This document shows positions 5,758 to 7,508 of a stretch of 7,508 nucleotides of DNA, piece by piece. Numbering within the stretch: the stretch's first letter is position 1; each line of letters opens with the position of its first letter. Source of the DNA: Chloroflexota bacterium. GTDB lineage: Bacteria; Chloroflexota; Dehalococcoidia; Lucifugimonadales; JADFKI01. The position numbers and the translations under genes were made by a program. The notes beneath the pieces were generated by a model. The model was given only the letters and a program-made list of their open reading frames with translations. It made no database searches and was not told where the DNA came from. The stretch spans positions 1 to 7,508 of the forward strand of contig JADFKI010000193.1 in assembly GCA_022565015.1 (NCBI GenBank), read 5' to 3'.

Positions 5758-6129
5758 CTCCGTCCTCTCATTCGTACTGGTCCACAGAAAATAGAGTCGG
5801 CGCATCACGCGCATTGACGTCCACCCGCGCCGTTTCATGGCACGCCAACAACGCCTGTCGGCAGTTTATACTTTCGAGGGCTATTTCACATTAATCGAGC
5901 TCAATCGGCAAGTTGGCTGTCGAATATGAGCGCCAACTGAGAGTTGACCACTTTATGAGTTGATGCTACCTTTCGGGTGCGCCGTCCCGGCGTGAACTCG
6001 TAACCGTCAACTGAAAGGTCTTTCGGCCGGGGCGCGTGGCCTATACGGCCAGAGGTCGGCTCCGCTGAAGCGCGTGTCGCAGTATTGTCGCAAACGGGAA
6101 TGCGTCGAGGCGAGGATATTAAAATAGAC
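5758..6129. promoter_or_regulatory. Divergent intergenic region with clustered AGTTG/CAACT motifs
   Basis: This roughly 370 bp gap separates the divergent enolase-family and CoA-transferase genes and must hold promoters for both. AGTTGGC (5911-5917) and GCCAACT (5932-5938) form a perfect 7 bp inverted repeat with a 14 nt spacer. CAACT-gag-AGTTG (5934-5946) forms a second one that overlaps it. Further copies of the core are AGTTGA at 5958-5963 and TCAACT at 6007-6012. Arms about two helical turns apart would suit a dimeric regulator, but no regulator gene is in the window. On the minus strand TATAAA, within 'AAGTATAAACTG' near 5870, is a possible -10 for the enolase unit without a good -35. 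I see no convincing gene here. Confidence 0.35.
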
Positions 6130-7380
6130 ATGGTAGAACCGCGAGAAGAACAGCTCGAAGGAGCGCTCACCGACCTCAAGGTGCTGGACCTCTCAGGGCC
6201 CGTCGGGGTCTACTGCGCGAAGCTGCTCGCGGACATGGGCGCTGATACCATCCGCATCGAACCGCCGGACGGCGACCCCATGCGCGAAATCGGACCCTTC
6301 TACGATGACGACCCTACCCCCGAAAAGAGCCTCTACTGGTGGCACTTCAACACCAGTAAGCGGGGCATCACCCTGGACCTGGAGAAGCCGCAAGGGCAAG
6401 ACCTCTTCAGGCGCCTGGTCCAGTGGGCCGACATTGGGATAGAGAGCTTCACGCCCGGCTACCTGGACGATCTGGGCCTGGGTTTCAAGAATCTTCATGA
6501 GCTCAACCCGAGCTTCATTCTTGCGTCAATCACGCCCTTTGGTCAGACAGGTCCATATAGCAGGTTCCAGGGGCCGGACATCGTTGGCCAGGCGATGAGC
6601 GGCGTGATGCAGCTCGTCGGCGTTCCCCACAGGCCTCCCTATCTCATCGGCAGCGAAATTGGTTACTGGACGGCCTCGACGTTTGCCGCCGACGCAGTGA
6701 TGCTGGCTGTGGCGTACCGGGACGTGTCCGGCGATGGACAACATATCGATACCTCCATGCAGAGGGCGATGTCTCTTGGCGCGGGTAACTCGATGTCCAC
6801 GTACAACGTCCTGGGGCACGTGCTGCATCGCGGCGAGCTGTTCGCCCGCGGAAGGGGCGGCGTTCGCACCGAGTATCTCTGCAAAGACGGCTACGTGTTT
6901 TACATCGCAGCCGCCGCGGGCACGACCATGGAGGCGACCAGGGACCTGCTGGTCGAGCATGGGCTGGGAGAGGAGTTCGATCCTCTTTGGCTGGACCCGA
7001 CGATATTGCGTCAGGACGGAAAAGAAAAGGAGCGCTTCGAGGCGCTCATGTCGGGTTTCTTCCTCCGATTTACCAGGATGGAGATTCTCGAAATGTGCTT
7101 CAATCGCGAAAAACAGGTCTTCGCCGTTCCCACGGGCACTCCAAAGGACGTCGTCGAGTCGCCTCAGACGGCCGCTCGGGGCTTCATGAGGGACGTCGAG
7201 CACCCTGAATTGGGGCGGTCGATTCGATATCCGGGGCCTCCCTACCGCCTCCCGGAGAGTCCATGGAACATTGCCCGAAGGGCGCCGCTGATCGGTGAAC
7301 ACAACGAGGATATATATCGAGGCGCGCTGGGCCTGAGCGAGGACGAAATCGTGCATTTGAAAAACGAAGGCGTAATCTAG
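6130..7380 (+). CDS. CaiB/BaiF family (type III) CoA-transferase
   Basis: A 416-residue protein with the complete fold of family III CoA-transferases, interlocked dimers that move CoA between acyl donors and carboxylic acids. Landmarks are 'LTDLKVLDLSGPVGVYCAKLLADMGADTIRIEPPDGDPMR' split as the N-terminal Rossmann opening (about 13-51), 'NTSKRGITLDLEKPQGQ' (about 74-90), 'ELNPSFILASITPFGQTGPY' (about 124-143), 'SGDGQHIDTSM' (about 200-210) and the family tail 'RAPLIGEHNEDI'. The usual Asp nucleophile (Asp169 of formyl-CoA transferase, in 'LGDSNSG') is not obvious: the region reads 'LIGSEIGYW', leaving E176 as the nearest acidic residue. The start is uncertain. ATG at 6130 is preferred because the conserved domain begins 12 residues later; ATG at 6100 and TTG at 6085 are also in frame, and none has a well-placed ribosome site. 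It probably activates or swaps CoA onto the acid handled by the divergent enolase-family enzymes, which is inference from position. An IS begins at the base after its stop. Confidence 0.9.
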   Translation: MVEPREEQLEGALTDLKVLDLSGPVGVYCAKLLADMGADTIRIEPPDGDPMREIGPFYDDDPTPEKSLYWWHFNTSKRGITLDLEKPQGQDLFRRLVQWADIGIESFTPGYLDDLGLGFKNLHELNPSFILASITPFGQTGPYSRFQGPDIVGQAMSGVMQLVGVPHRPPYLIGSEIGYWTASTFAADAVMLAVAYRDVSGDGQHIDTSMQRAMSLGAGNSMSTYNVLGHVLHRGELFARGRGGVRTEYLCKDGYVFYIAAAAGTTMEATRDLLVEHGLGEEFDPLWLDPTILRQDGKEKERFEALMSGFFLRFTRMEILEMCFNREKQVFAVPTGTPKDVVESPQTAARGFMRDVEHPELGRSIRYPGPPYRLPESPWNIARRAPLIGEHNEDIYRGALGLSEDEIVHLKNEGVI

Positions 7381-7508
7381 CAGGGTGTTGAAAAAGTAGT
7401 CGTTTTGCTGCAGGGTGGATACAATGAGTTTTGAGACGAAAGTTGGGAAATAGGAGGCCCCCGATGCGCGGTGACGTAGCGACCCAGACCACGATGCTGT
7501 CGTTGATC
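7381..7508 (+). mobile_element. Left end of an insertion sequence (partial, runs off window)
   Basis: The sequence after the CoA-transferase stop begins 'CAGGGTGTTGAAAAAGT', a terminal inverted repeat style seen at the ends of many DDE-type insertion sequences, followed by an 80 bp leader and a transposase start. Its first base directly follows CTAG (7377-7380), which includes the TAG stop and is a palindromic tetranucleotide that could be the target duplication. The right end and the second repeat lie outside the window, so family and boundaries are provisional; the transposase start suggests an IS1182- or IS5-like group. Confidence 0.7.
7464..7508 (+). CDS. Transposase, N-terminal fragment cut by the window end
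   Basis: Fifteen codons reading 'MRGDVATQTTMLSLI' are visible, preceded by AGGAGG (7452-7457) at 6 nt. The opening resembles transposases of IS1182/IS5-type elements, which often begin 'MRG' followed within ten residues by a 'M-[LF]-S' motif. The terminal-repeat-like sequence 80 bp upstream supports this. The rest of the protein, including the DDE residues, is beyond the window. Confidence 0.65.
   Translation, partial: MRGDVATQTTMLSLI

Noticed and set aside
6526..7356. Long minus-strand open frame opposite the CoA-transferase (276 codons)
   Set aside because: It is fully antisense to a strongly conserved coding region and has His/Arg/Val-rich composition without motifs.

Overview
The window looks like a chromosomal accessory region of a Chloroflexota bacterium, probably from the SAR202 / Dehalococcoidia side. 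This is inferred from three things: a lipoprotein with an 'EATVQAAVRATLE' heptad followed by a TPTP linker, a style common in that phylum; two different mandelate-racemase/enolase-superfamily paralogues side by side; and a CaiB/BaiF CoA-transferase next to them. No rRNA or other taxonomic marker is present, so the placement is tentative.

Layout. From 45 to 5757 every recognisable gene is on the minus strand. Reading in the transcribed direction from the right: two enolase-superfamily genes (5757-4654 and 4595-3402, 58 bp apart) form a likely operon. After them comes a roughly 185 bp gap and a 63 bp relic of a tRNA-Asp gene (3217-3155). Then comes a gene for a DUF7467-like secreted domain with no signal peptide (3103-2585), a clear rho-independent terminator (2502-2474) and a short MerB-like (organomercurial lyase) gene (2326-2111). 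Last are a lipoprotein with an NTF2-like domain (2023-1085) and a complete phosphotriesterase-family metallohydrolase (1004-45). On the plus strand, divergent from the enolase genes across a roughly 370 bp regulatory gap, lies a CaiB/BaiF CoA-transferase (6130-7380). An insertion sequence begins at the base after its stop codon and runs off the window (7381-7508), with the first 15 codons of its transposase visible.

How it may work together. Two acid-sugar or hydroxy-acid dehydratase/racemase-type enzymes, a CoA-transferase and a lactonase-type hydrolase fit a small catabolic cluster for hydroxylated carboxylic acids or lactones. No substrate can be read from the sequence.

The most interesting spot is the MerB-like gene. 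Its reading frame continues upstream through a single in-frame TGA at 2333-2335. That codon aligns without gaps to the catalytic Cys159 of MerB, and a small GGUC-looped hairpin lies 15 nt downstream of it. Either this is a selenocysteine version of a MerB C-terminal domain, or it is a Cys-to-stop pseudogene. The surrounding interval (about 2100-3350) holds a tRNA relic, a truncated secreted-domain gene and short orphan peptides, so it looks like a scar of rearrangement.
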